NCBI RefSeq assembly: GCF_900101865.1
Contig: NZ_FNAH01000008.1
Coordinates: forward strand, 62,001-126,000
From: Paracoccus isoporae
Lineage (GTDB): Bacteria; Pseudomonadota; Alphaproteobacteria; Rhodobacterales; Rhodobacteraceae
Length of the DNA stretch: 64,000 nucleotides
Reading direction: 5' to 3'
Shown: one piece after another, positions 8,604 to 14,771 of the stretch
How positions within the stretch are numbered: the stretch's first letter is position 1
How the letters are laid out: each line of letters begins with the position of its first letter
Position numbers and translations under genes: made by a program
Notes under the pieces: generated by a model
What the model was told of the DNA's origin: nothing
Seen by the model: the letters and a program-made list of their open reading frames with translations, nothing else
The model's database searches: none

Positions 8604-10121
8604 ATGACCGACCAGCCCAATCCCGACAAACCCGCCAATGCCGACCGCATCGCCAAGGTGATCGCGCGCGCCGGCCTCGCCTCGCGGCGCGAGGCGGAGC
8701 GGATGATCCTCGAGGGCCGGGTGACGGTGAACGGGCAGAAGATCGACAGCCCGGCGCTCGACGTGCTGCCCGCGGACCGGATCACGGTGGATGGCAAGCG
8801 GCTGGAGGAACCGCAGGAGACGCGGCTCTGGCTCTATTACAAGCCGGTCGGGCTGATCACCTCGGAGGCGGATGAGAAGGGCCGGCAGACCGTGTTCGAC
8901 GCGCTGCCGCGCGATCTGCCGCGGGTGATGAGCGTGGGGCGGCTGGATCTGAACTCCGAAGGGCTGCTCTTGCTGACCAATGACGGCGAGCTGAAGCGGC
9001 GGCTGGAATTGCCGGAAACCGGCTGGCTGCGCCGCTATCGCGTCCGGGTGAATGGCCAGCCCAATGATCTGACCTTTGCGCCTTTGCGCCGCGGGGTCGA
9101 GATCGAGGGCGAGGAATTCGCGCCGATGGAAATCAAGCTCGACAGCCAGCAGGGCGCGAATGCCTGGCTGACCGTGGGCATTCGCGAGGGCAAGAATCGC
9201 GAGATCCGGCGCGCCATGGCCCATGTCGGGCTGCAGGTGAACCGGCTGATCCGCATCGGTTACGGTCCGTTCAAGCTGACCGGGCTGGAGGCAAACGAGG
9301 TCCGCGAGATCAAGCGCCGGGTGCTGCGCGACCAGCTGGGCGGGCTGCTGACCGGTGAGGCCGAGGAGAAGGACCGGCCCTTCCGCGCGCATGGCGCAGA
9401 CCCAGAGAGCCGGGACCGCCGCGACGCAGGCGGCGACCGGCGTGGCTTTGGCCGTGGCGACGGCTCGGGTCGCAAGGACGACCGGCCCCGGCCCGACGGG
9501 GCGCGCGGCGGTTTCGGTCGCCGCGGTGATGGCGGTGCGGATGATGGATCGCGCAGGCCCGGCGCCAAGCGCGGTGGCGGCGACGGCAAGCCCTTCGGTC
9601 GGCGGGATGATGCCGGGCGGACACCGGCTGGGCGCAGGGCCGAGGGCGAGGGGGCAACCTCTGGCCGGACCGAACGCGGCCAGGGCGCGGCACGTCCGCG
9701 GCGCGATGACGGTGAGCGCAAGCCCTATGAACGGCGCGAGGGGGAGGCACGGCGCCCCCGGCAATCTGGCGCGGGCGACGCCGATGGCCGCAGTGAGCGC
9801 AAGCCCTTCAATCGTCGCGATGACGCAGCAAGGAAGCCGCGCCACGCAAGGGGAGACGACGCACCGCATGCCCGCTCTGGCGGGGAAAAGGGGCGCGCCG
9901 GAAAGCCCGCGAAGCGTTTTGACCGGGAGGGGGCCGGGGCCGGAGGCACGGCCGGGGCAAGGCGGGCCGACACTCCGCGCGGCGGTTTTTCAGGCAAGGG
10001 GCCGCGCGGCGGGTTCAAGCCCGACGGCGCGGGCCCGAAGCGGGGCGGCAGGCCAGGCGGCGGTCCGGCAAAGGGACCGTCCCGTTCGGGACCCAAAGGG
10101 CCGCGCCGGCCCAGTGGCTGA
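8604..10121 (+). CDS. rluB: 23S rRNA pseudouridine synthase (RluB/RsuA family) with long basic tail
   Basis: Modifies a uridine in large-subunit rRNA (position 2605 by analogy with E. coli RluB). An N-terminal S4 RNA-binding domain (about 14-65: RIAKVIARAGLASRREAERM) precedes the catalytic domain with GRLDLNSEGLLLLTNDG, catalytic D115. KNREIRRAMAHVG and RIGYGPFKL end the globular part near residue 250. The remaining roughly 255 residues are low complexity, rich in Arg, Gly, Asp, Lys and Pro, far longer than E. coli RluB (about 290 residues in total). AGGAG precedes the ATG at 8604. It is followed directly by hemP on the other strand. Confidence 0.9.
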   Translation: MTDQPNPDKPANADRIAKVIARAGLASRREAERMILEGRVTVNGQKIDSPALDVLPADRITVDGKRLEEPQETRLWLYYKPVGLITSEADEKGRQTVFDALPRDLPRVMSVGRLDLNSEGLLLLTNDGELKRRLELPETGWLRRYRVRVNGQPNDLTFAPLRRGVEIEGEEFAPMEIKLDSQQGANAWLTVGIREGKNREIRRAMAHVGLQVNRLIRIGYGPFKLTGLEANEVREIKRRVLRDQLGGLLTGEAEEKDRPFRAHGADPESRDRRDAGGDRRGFGRGDGSGRKDDRPRPDGARGGFGRRGDGGADDGSRRPGAKRGGGDGKPFGRRDDAGRTPAGRRAEGEGATSGRTERGQGAARPRRDDGERKPYERREGEARRPRQSGAGDADGRSERKPFNRRDDAARKPRHARGDDAPHARSGGEKGRAGKPAKRFDREGAGAGGTAGARRADTPRGGFSGKGPRGGFKPDGAGPKRGGRPGGGPAKGPSRSGPKGPRRPSG

Positions 10122-10298
10122 TCACTTCGTCAGGATCAGCTTGCCGGCGCGGGTGATGCGCAGGTTATAGACCTGGTCGTTCAGCACGATCAGAGCCTGG
10201 TTGCCGCCATGCGTCAGCTCTGTGGCCTCGTGCGCGGGCAGATTGTTCACGGGTGTAATTCCGACGTGGCCGAATTCGGCAGGGCGTGTGGCGGTCAT
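10122..10298 (-). CDS. hemP: Hemin uptake protein HemP family
   Basis: A 58-residue protein with the HemP hallmark C terminus YNLRITRAGKLILTK, preceded by THGGNQALIVLNDQ. HemP-type proteins are short, cytoplasmic and linked to heme/iron acquisition, in some bacteria acting as regulators of heme receptor genes. The start at 10298 has AGAGGA at good spacing and a sigma70-like promoter upstream. Its stop abuts the rluB stop (positions 10121/10122). No heme receptor or hmu transporter lies nearby, so the gene is isolated from its usual partners; its neighbour is the zinc uptake locus. Confidence 0.88.
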   Translation of the reverse strand: MTATRPAEFGHVGITPVNNLPAHEATELTHGGNQALIVLNDQVYNLRITRAGKLILTK

Positions 10299-10328
10299 GT
10301 CGTGTCCTCTTTGCTGAACCTTGGGCCA

Positions 10329-10357
10329 ACATTGCGCAACGCCCGACCGAATGTCAA
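10329..10357 (-). promoter_or_regulatory. Predicted sigma70 promoter of hemP
   Basis: On the minus strand a perfect TTGACA (10352-10357) is separated by 17 nt from CAATGT (10329-10334), about 30 nt before the hemP start. The -35 box is ideal and the -10 box weak, suggesting activation or regulation, plausibly by an iron regulator such as Fur or Irr. No clear iron box was recognised. Confidence 0.45.
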
Positions 10358-10373
10358 AGTGTTTTTGTCGGAA

Positions 10374-11354
10374 TTAGTCTTCGCCGTCGTGACAGGCGGC
10401 GATGTGCTGCCCCAATTGCAGAAGCATCTGGTTGTAGAGCGCCGCATCATCGGGGAGGTCCAGCCCCGCGGGCGAAAGCGGCGGGCCCAGTTTCAGGCCG
10501 GTCCCGTCGATCACCGTCTCGATCATCCGGGCAGGTTGATTCGTTTCGCTGAAGGCGCAGCTCGCCCCGGACGCCGCGATGCGGTCCCGGACCTCACTCA
10601 GCCGCGCGGCGGACGGGGCAGAGGCGTCGCCGAGCGTGATGGCAATGGCATCGGGCAGGCCGAAGGCGGCGGTGAAATTGCCGTATGCGTCATGGAAGGT
10701 GACAAACGGCCCGATCTCCTGGCTGGCGAGAAGCGACCGGATCTCGGTCTCCGTCGCGTCGAGCCGCGCCTGCGCCGCCACGGCATTCCGGCGATAAGCC
10801 TCCCCGTTCTGCGGGTCCAGCCGGGCCAGCTGATCGGCGAGCGTGGCGAACCAGAGCCGGCCATTCTCCGGGTTCAGCCAGCCATGCGGATCCTGCGAGC
10901 CGTGATCGTGATCGTGGTCGTGGTCGTGGTCGTGGTCGTGGCCGTTATCGTGGTCGTCTGTGTGCGCCTCCACGCCCTCACGCTCCGCCGCGGGACTGTC
11001 GTCATCAGTCAGCGCGCGCAATTCGACACCCGCCACGTCGAGCAGCGCCAATTGCGCCTCCTCTCCCCGTTGCGCGGCCGCCCGGTCCAGCCACCCGGTC
11101 AGTTCCGGTCCCATCCAGACCAGCAGATCCGCATTCTCCAACGCGCGGACCTGGGAAGGACGAAGCTGGAAATCATGCGGGTCGGCAGCGCGGTCGAGCA
11201 GCAACTCCACCTGGGCCAGATCGCCGGTCACCTGGCGGGCAATCGAGGCAGTGACCGGGATGTCGGTGGCGATGCGCAGCGGCGCGGCCCCGACCGGTGC
11301 GGCGAGGAGCAGCAGGGCGGCGGAAAACAGAAATCGTGGAGGGAAGGGGTTCAT
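10374..11354 (-). CDS. znuA: Zinc ABC transporter substrate-binding protein ZnuA
   Basis: Periplasmic zinc-binding protein feeding ZnuBC; 326 residues. A signal peptide (MNPFPPRFLFSAALLLLAAPVGAA) is followed by cluster A-I features: ADPHDFQLRPSQ with the first metal histidine, then a His/Asp-rich loop of HD repeats near residues 133-152, DPHGWLNPENG with the second histidine, and VTFHDAYGNF with the third. The loop is coded by a 6-nt tandem repeat. The ATG at 11354 has AGGA eight nt upstream; a longer frame to 11408 would add 18 residues ahead of the signal peptide and is less likely. Divergent from zur-znuCB. Confidence 0.95.
   Translation of the reverse strand: MNPFPPRFLFSAALLLLAAPVGAAPLRIATDIPVTASIARQVTGDLAQVELLLDRAADPHDFQLRPSQVRALENADLLVWMGPELTGWLDRAAAQRGEEAQLALLDVAGVELRALTDDDSPAAEREGVEAHTDDHDNGHDHDHDHDHDHDHGSQDPHGWLNPENGRLWFATLADQLARLDPQNGEAYRRNAVAAQARLDATETEIRSLLASQEIGPFVTFHDAYGNFTAAFGLPDAIAITLGDASAPSAARLSEVRDRIAASGASCAFSETNQPARMIETVIDGTGLKLGPPLSPAGLDLPDDAALYNQMLLQLGQHIAACHDGED
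10901..10956 (-). repeat. Hexanucleotide tandem repeat coding (His-Asp)n in ZnuA
   Basis: On the plus strand the units read cgtgat and cgtggt in succession, about nine copies with one interruption (ggccgttat). On the coding strand this gives alternating His and Asp codons. Such tracts can vary in copy number by slippage without breaking the frame. Confidence 0.85.
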
Positions 11355-11384
11355 CTGGGGTCCTGGCTTGTGGAATGTCCGGGC

Positions 11385-11413
11385 TATCTGTATGTGATAA
11401 CGTAACAAGTCAA
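11385..11413 (-). promoter_or_regulatory. Predicted znuA promoter with a Zur-operator candidate in the spacer
   Basis: On the minus strand TTGACT (11408-11413) and CAGATA (11385-11390) are 17 nt apart. The spacer contains TGTTACGTTATCACA (11393-11407 on the opposite strand), an AT-rich partly symmetric sequence of the kind bound by alphaproteobacterial Zur. Binding there would block RNA polymerase directly. Confidence 0.5.
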
Positions 11414-11418
11414 CCAGA

Positions 11419-11435
11419 ATGTTATAAAGTTACAT
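11419..11435 (+). promoter_or_regulatory. Predicted zur promoter -10 region / second Zur-operator candidate
   Basis: ATGTTATAAAGTTACAT is an imperfect palindrome (outer ATGT/ACAT) containing TATAAA at 11423-11428, and it runs into the zur ATG at 11434. With the -10 box six nt before the ATG, transcription could start at the ATG itself. No SD precedes zur, which fits a leaderless mRNA under autoregulation. Confidence 0.45.
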
Positions 11436-11913
11436 GAACACCGCTTTCGACCGACATGATCACGGCGCATGCGCCCATGAGGCGCTGTCGCGGGCCGAGA
11501 GGATCGCGGCGGATCGCGGGCTTCGCCTGACGCCGGTGCGCCGCCGCGTGCTGGAAATCCTGCTGGAACGCCATCGGGCCCTGGGCGCCTATGAGGTGCT
11601 GGAACGGCTGGCCTCGGAAGGGCTGGGCAAGCAGCCCCCCGTGGCCTATCGCGCGCTTGAATTTCTGGTCGAGAACGGGCTGGCGCATCGCATCCAGCGG
11701 CTGAATGCCTTCACCGCCTGCGTGGGCGACCATGCCGACGGCCAGCCCCCCGCCTTCCTGATCTGCCGGGACTGCCAGACCGTGGCGGAGTTGGATGCCA
11801 GCGCGCTGCACGAGACCTTGTCTGCGCAGGCCAACGGCGCCGGGTTTCATGTCGAGCGGGTGACGGTCGAGGCGCTCGGCCTCTGCACCGCCTGCGCGGC
11901 GGTGGCGCAATGA
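11434..11913 (+). CDS. zur: Zinc uptake regulator Zur (Fur family)
   Basis: A 159-residue Fur-family repressor. The winged-helix N terminus contains LRLTPVRRRVLEILLE and KQPPVAYRALEFLVENGLAHRI. The C-terminal dimerisation domain has two structural-zinc CxxC pairs, C111/C114 (CRDC) and C151/C154 (CTAC). The N terminus HDHGACAHEA is His/Cys containing. Short length and position next to znuABC indicate Zur rather than Fur. It lacks an SD. The stop overlaps the znuC start as ATGA, so repressor and transporter are co-transcribed. Confidence 0.94.
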   Translation: MNTAFDRHDHGACAHEALSRAERIAADRGLRLTPVRRRVLEILLERHRALGAYEVLERLASEGLGKQPPVAYRALEFLVENGLAHRIQRLNAFTACVGDHADGQPPAFLICRDCQTVAELDASALHETLSAQANGAGFHVERVTVEALGLCTACAAVAQ

Positions 11914-12707
11914 GCGGCGGGCCGTTAATCGCGGCGCATCGGCTGACGGTGCGCCATGCCGGGGCGGCGCGGGCGATCCTGCAGGACGTGGATTTCAGCA
12001 TTCGGTCAGGCGAGATCGTGACCGTGGTGGGCCCCAACGGCTCGGGCAAGTCCACGCTGGTGCGCGCGGTGCTGGGCCATGTCGCGCTCGAAGCGGGCGA
12101 GATCCGTCGCCAGCCGGAGCTTCGGATCGGCTATGTCCCCCAGAGGGTTCATGTGGACGACCGGATCCCGATGACCGTGCGCCGCTTCCTGTCGCTGCCC
12201 CGGCGGATCTCCGACGCGGCGGCGTCGGCCGCGCTGTCACGGACCGGCGCGGACGGATTGCAGGCACGACAGATCACCCGGCTCTCGGGCGGGCAGTTCC
12301 AGCGTGTGCTGCTGGCGCGGTCGCTGCTGCACGCCCCGCAATTGCTGGTTCTCGACGAGCCGACGCAGGGGCTGGACCAGCCAGGGATCGTCGCCTTCTA
12401 TCAATTGATCGAGGAGATCCGGCAGCAGACCGGCGCGGCGGTGCTGATGGTCAGCCACGACCTGCTGGTGGTGATGCGGGCGTCGGACCAGGTGATCTGT
12501 CTGAACGGCCATGTCTGCTGCCACGGCACGCCGGAAACGGTCAGCGCGGCACCGGAATATCAGGCGCTGTTCGGAGTCGATTCGGCGCAGACGCTGGCCC
12601 TGTACCGGCACCGCCATGACCACGACCATGACCAGTCCGGTCTCCCCCAAGGCGATCATGCGTGCCACCTTGGCGCGGAGCACGGAGCGCTGCGGCATGT
12701 TCGATGA
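11910..12707 (+). CDS. znuC: Zinc ABC transporter ATP-binding protein ZnuC
   Basis: Cytoplasmic ATPase of the zinc importer, 265 residues. Walker A VGPNGSGKST, signature LSGGQFQRVLLARSLL, Walker B LLVLDEP and switch histidine in MVSHDLLVV are intact. The C-terminal tail after the ATPase core carries a short metal-ligand run YRHRHDHDHDQ, echoing the His/Asp loop of ZnuA. The start is coupled to zur (ATGA), and the end overlaps znuB by 11 nt. Confidence 0.95.
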   Translation: MSGGPLIAAHRLTVRHAGAARAILQDVDFSIRSGEIVTVVGPNGSGKSTLVRAVLGHVALEAGEIRRQPELRIGYVPQRVHVDDRIPMTVRRFLSLPRRISDAAASAALSRTGADGLQARQITRLSGGQFQRVLLARSLLHAPQLLVLDEPTQGLDQPGIVAFYQLIEEIRQQTGAAVLMVSHDLLVVMRASDQVICLNGHVCCHGTPETVSAAPEYQALFGVDSAQTLALYRHRHDHDHDQSGLPQGDHACHLGAEHGALRHVR

Positions 12708-13479
12708 TTTCCTGATCCGCGCCGCCATTGCCGGGCTGGGGGTGGTGCTGGCCGCCGGGCCGCTCGGATGTTTTGTCGTCTGGCGGCGCATGGCCTACTT
12801 TGGCGACGCCACCGCCCATGCCGCCATCCTCGGCGTGGCGCTGAGCCTCGCGCTCGGCGCGCCGGTCTATCTCGGCACCATCGGGGTCGCCGTCGTGATG
12901 GGCTGGCTGGTCGCGCATCTGGCCGGACGGGGAGAGGCGGTCGATACCGCGCTTGGAGTGCTGGCACATGGCGCGCTGGCTTTCGGTCTGGTGGCGGCCA
13001 GCCTGATCCCCGGTCTGCGCAACGATCTGAATGCCTGGCTCTTCGGCGATATCCTGATGGTGCAGCATGCGGACCTGCTCTGGGTCTGGGGGGGCGCGAC
13101 GCTGGTGCTGGGCCTGCTGATCTGGCGCTGGCAGGCGCTCGTCACCGCAACCGTGAACGAGGAACTGGCCATGGCCTCCGGCATTGCGCCGGGGCGCGAG
13201 CGGCTGATCCTGACGCTCGCCATGGCGGTGACGGTTGCCGTCGCGATTCGCGTCGTGGGTGCCTTGCTGGTCTCTGCCCTGCTGGTGATTCCCGCCGCGT
13301 CGGCGCGTGGTTTCGCGCGCAGCCCGGAACACATGGCCGTGATGGCGACGCTGATCGGGGCGGTTTCCGTTGCGGCCGGTCTGGGCGCGAGCCTCTCTGC
13401 GGACCTGCCGGCCGGGCCCGCGATCATTGCCTCCGCGGCGCTGATCTTCCTGCTGGCGCTGCCGTTTCGCAGAAGTTAG
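12697..13479 (+). CDS. znuB: Zinc ABC transporter permease ZnuB
   Basis: Membrane subunit of the ABC-3 metal permease family, 260 residues, with seven to eight hydrophobic segments. Family blocks are WRRMAYFGDATAHAAILGVAL near the N terminus, LNAWLFGDILMV in the middle, and RVVGALLVSALLVIPAASAR near the C terminus. It starts inside the znuC end. No terminator is visible directly after it. Confidence 0.94.
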   Translation: MFDDFLIRAAIAGLGVVLAAGPLGCFVVWRRMAYFGDATAHAAILGVALSLALGAPVYLGTIGVAVVMGWLVAHLAGRGEAVDTALGVLAHGALAFGLVAASLIPGLRNDLNAWLFGDILMVQHADLLWVWGGATLVLGLLIWRWQALVTATVNEELAMASGIAPGRERLILTLAMAVTVAVAIRVVGALLVSALLVIPAASARGFARSPEHMAVMATLIGAVSVAAGLGASLSADLPAGPAIIASAALIFLLALPFRRS

Positions 13480-13579
13480 ACATAATTGTCACACTGCGGC
13501 GGAAGCACCCTGATCGGGCAGGAACCGACCCCCTGTGAGGGTGTTGTGAAATATGCAACAGTTGAGGCAAACCCGCCGG

Positions 13580-13595
13580 GGATTTGAATTAATCC
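13580..13595. promoter_or_regulatory. Short inverted repeat upstream of the Asp-rich protein gene
   Basis: GGATT and AATCC arms with a TGAATT spacer sit in an AT-rich island about 85 nt before the start at 13682, inside the 202-nt gap after znuB. It may be part of the promoter or an operator; no known box was recognised. Confidence 0.25.
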
Positions 13596-13681
13596 GACTT
13601 TCAAAGCCACGCAGTTTGTGAGACTGTCGCCCCGATGCTGCTGGAGACGGCAGCTTTCACAAGACCAAACGGAGCATGATC

Positions 13682-13906
13682 ATGACCAAATTTGCTACCT
13701 TCGCTGCGGCCCTCGGCCTGACCGCTTCCTCGGCTCTGGCCGGCGGCTATGTTGAGCCCGTCGTCGAAGTCGAGCCGGTTGTTGTCGACGCCGCCCCCGC
13801 GGCTTCGTCGAACGCTGGCCTGGTTGTCCCGGCGCTGCTGCTGCTGGGCGTTATCGCCGCCGTCGCTTCGGACGACGACGACGACGACTCGTCGACCACC
13901 AACTAA
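13682..13906 (+). CDS. Small secreted or membrane-anchored protein with Asp-rich C terminus
   Basis: 74 residues. A signal peptide MTKFATFAAALGLTASSALA is followed by GGYVEPVVEVEPVVVDAAPAA, a hydrophobic stretch GLVVPALLLLGVIAAVAS, then six consecutive Asp and SSTTN. GGAG lies seven nt before the ATG at 13682; the ATG at 13676 is too close. Small proteins of this layout (GGY-EPVV-hydrophobic-acidic tail) recur in Rhodobacteraceae, but I know of no function. A strong terminator follows. It probably sits in or at the inner membrane with an acidic tail that could bind cations. Confidence 0.7.
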   Translation: MTKFATFAAALGLTASSALAGGYVEPVVEVEPVVVDAAPAASSNAGLVVPALLLLGVIAAVASDDDDDDSSTTN

Positions 13907-13934
13907 TCATTATCCGCAAGGATATGGTTTCGAG

Positions 13935-13958
13935 GGGCTGGCGCTTGCCAGCCCTTTT
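13935..13958 (+). terminator. Rho-independent terminator of the Asp-rich protein gene
   Basis: Perfect 8-bp stem GGGCTGGC / GCCAGCCC with GCTT loop and a TTTT tail, 29 nt after the stop at 13906. Confidence 0.9.
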
Positions 13959-14003
13959 CGATTCCGGGGGCACGCGATGCCGGTCATCGATCGTGCAGGG
14001 ACC

Positions 14004-14039
14004 GAAAAACAAAACGCCCGGCGCTGTCACCGGGCGTTT
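14004..14039 (-). terminator. Rho-independent terminator downstream of the yjbF-type gene
   Basis: Arms AAACGCCCGG and CCGGGCGTTT make a 10-bp stem; on the minus strand it is followed by a T-rich run (TTTTGTTTTT). It lies 25 nt beyond the stop at 14064 and ends the yjbH-yjbF transcript. Confidence 0.85.
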
Positions 14040-14063
14040 GCATGATCGGGCGACAGCCCGCGG

Positions 14064-14771
14064 CTAGGGGCGGATTGTCTGGATCGTCACATAGCCAAGT
14101 TGGGGGCTGATCCATTGCCGCGAGACGGGGATCTGCCCGGATGCGGTCACGAGATAAGAATTCTGCACCTCGACGCCACCACCCTCACAGGTCTCCATGA
14201 CCTGGGTTGCGGACCATGCGCGCCCGGCAAAGCCGAAGCTCTTGCCTTCGCCGGTGGCGACGGTGCAGGTCATCGGCAGGGGTCGTTCCACGCCGTCGCC
14301 GCCAAGATAGCGGTTGATCCGGGTGGCCTGGCCGGCGCGGCGCGCGCGGATCAGTGCCGCCGGTCCATCGGCCTCGGCCACGGAGAGGTCATGTCCCAGC
14401 CCCTTCGTGCCGGTCAGCATGCCGTTGCGGATGATGAGCGCCTGCTCGTTGGGCGTCATGTAGGTGCGCATATCGCCGTTCTGACCGGTCATCGCCATCA
14501 CCTGTGTGGCGCCGCTGCTTTCCAAGCCGGCGAGGATCAGAGGAGCGGGGTTGGCCGCCAGGGCGCGGGCAGCCATCTGCTCGGCGCTGAGCGGTGCGGC
14601 GGCTTGCGCGGGCGCCCGCCCGCCACCACCGACCCGCGCCACGGCAGGCGCGACTGCCTCTTGCAACTGCCCGTAAAGCGAGTTGCCGGCCTCGGGGTCG
14701 CGCGTGCCGCAGGCGGCAAGGGCCAGACCGGCGGCCGCCATCAGGGCTGTGTTCTTCATCATCCGCGTCAT
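14064..14771 (-). CDS. YjbF-type lipoprotein (GfcB/YjbF family)
   Basis: 235-residue lipoprotein. The signal ends in the lipobox LALAAC, giving a lipidated Cys followed by GTRD. The C-terminal domain has LILAGLESSGATQVMAM, NEQALIIRNGMLTGTKGLGH, MTCTVATGEGKSF and QNSYLVTASGQIPVSRQWIS, the layout of YjbF/GfcB proteins linked to exopolysaccharide production in enterobacteria. The start at 14771 overlaps the YjbH stop as ATGA, pointing to coupled expression with YjbH. The family's molecular function is unknown. Confidence 0.8.
   Translation of the reverse strand: MTRMMKNTALMAAAGLALAACGTRDPEAGNSLYGQLQEAVAPAVARVGGGGRAPAQAAAPLSAEQMAARALAANPAPLILAGLESSGATQVMAMTGQNGDMRTYMTPNEQALIIRNGMLTGTKGLGHDLSVAEADGPAALIRARRAGQATRINRYLGGDGVERPLPMTCTVATGEGKSFGFAGRAWSATQVMETCEGGGVEVQNSYLVTASGQIPVSRQWISPQLGYVTIQTIRP

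Noticed and set aside
8043..9869. A 608-codon minus-strand frame that would extend tadA upstream through rluB.
   Set aside because: Only the last 155 codons match a protein family; the rest is antisense to rluB.
10901..10956. The short tandem repeat considered as a CRISPR-like array.
   Set aside because: Units are 6 nt without spacers and are in frame within znuA.
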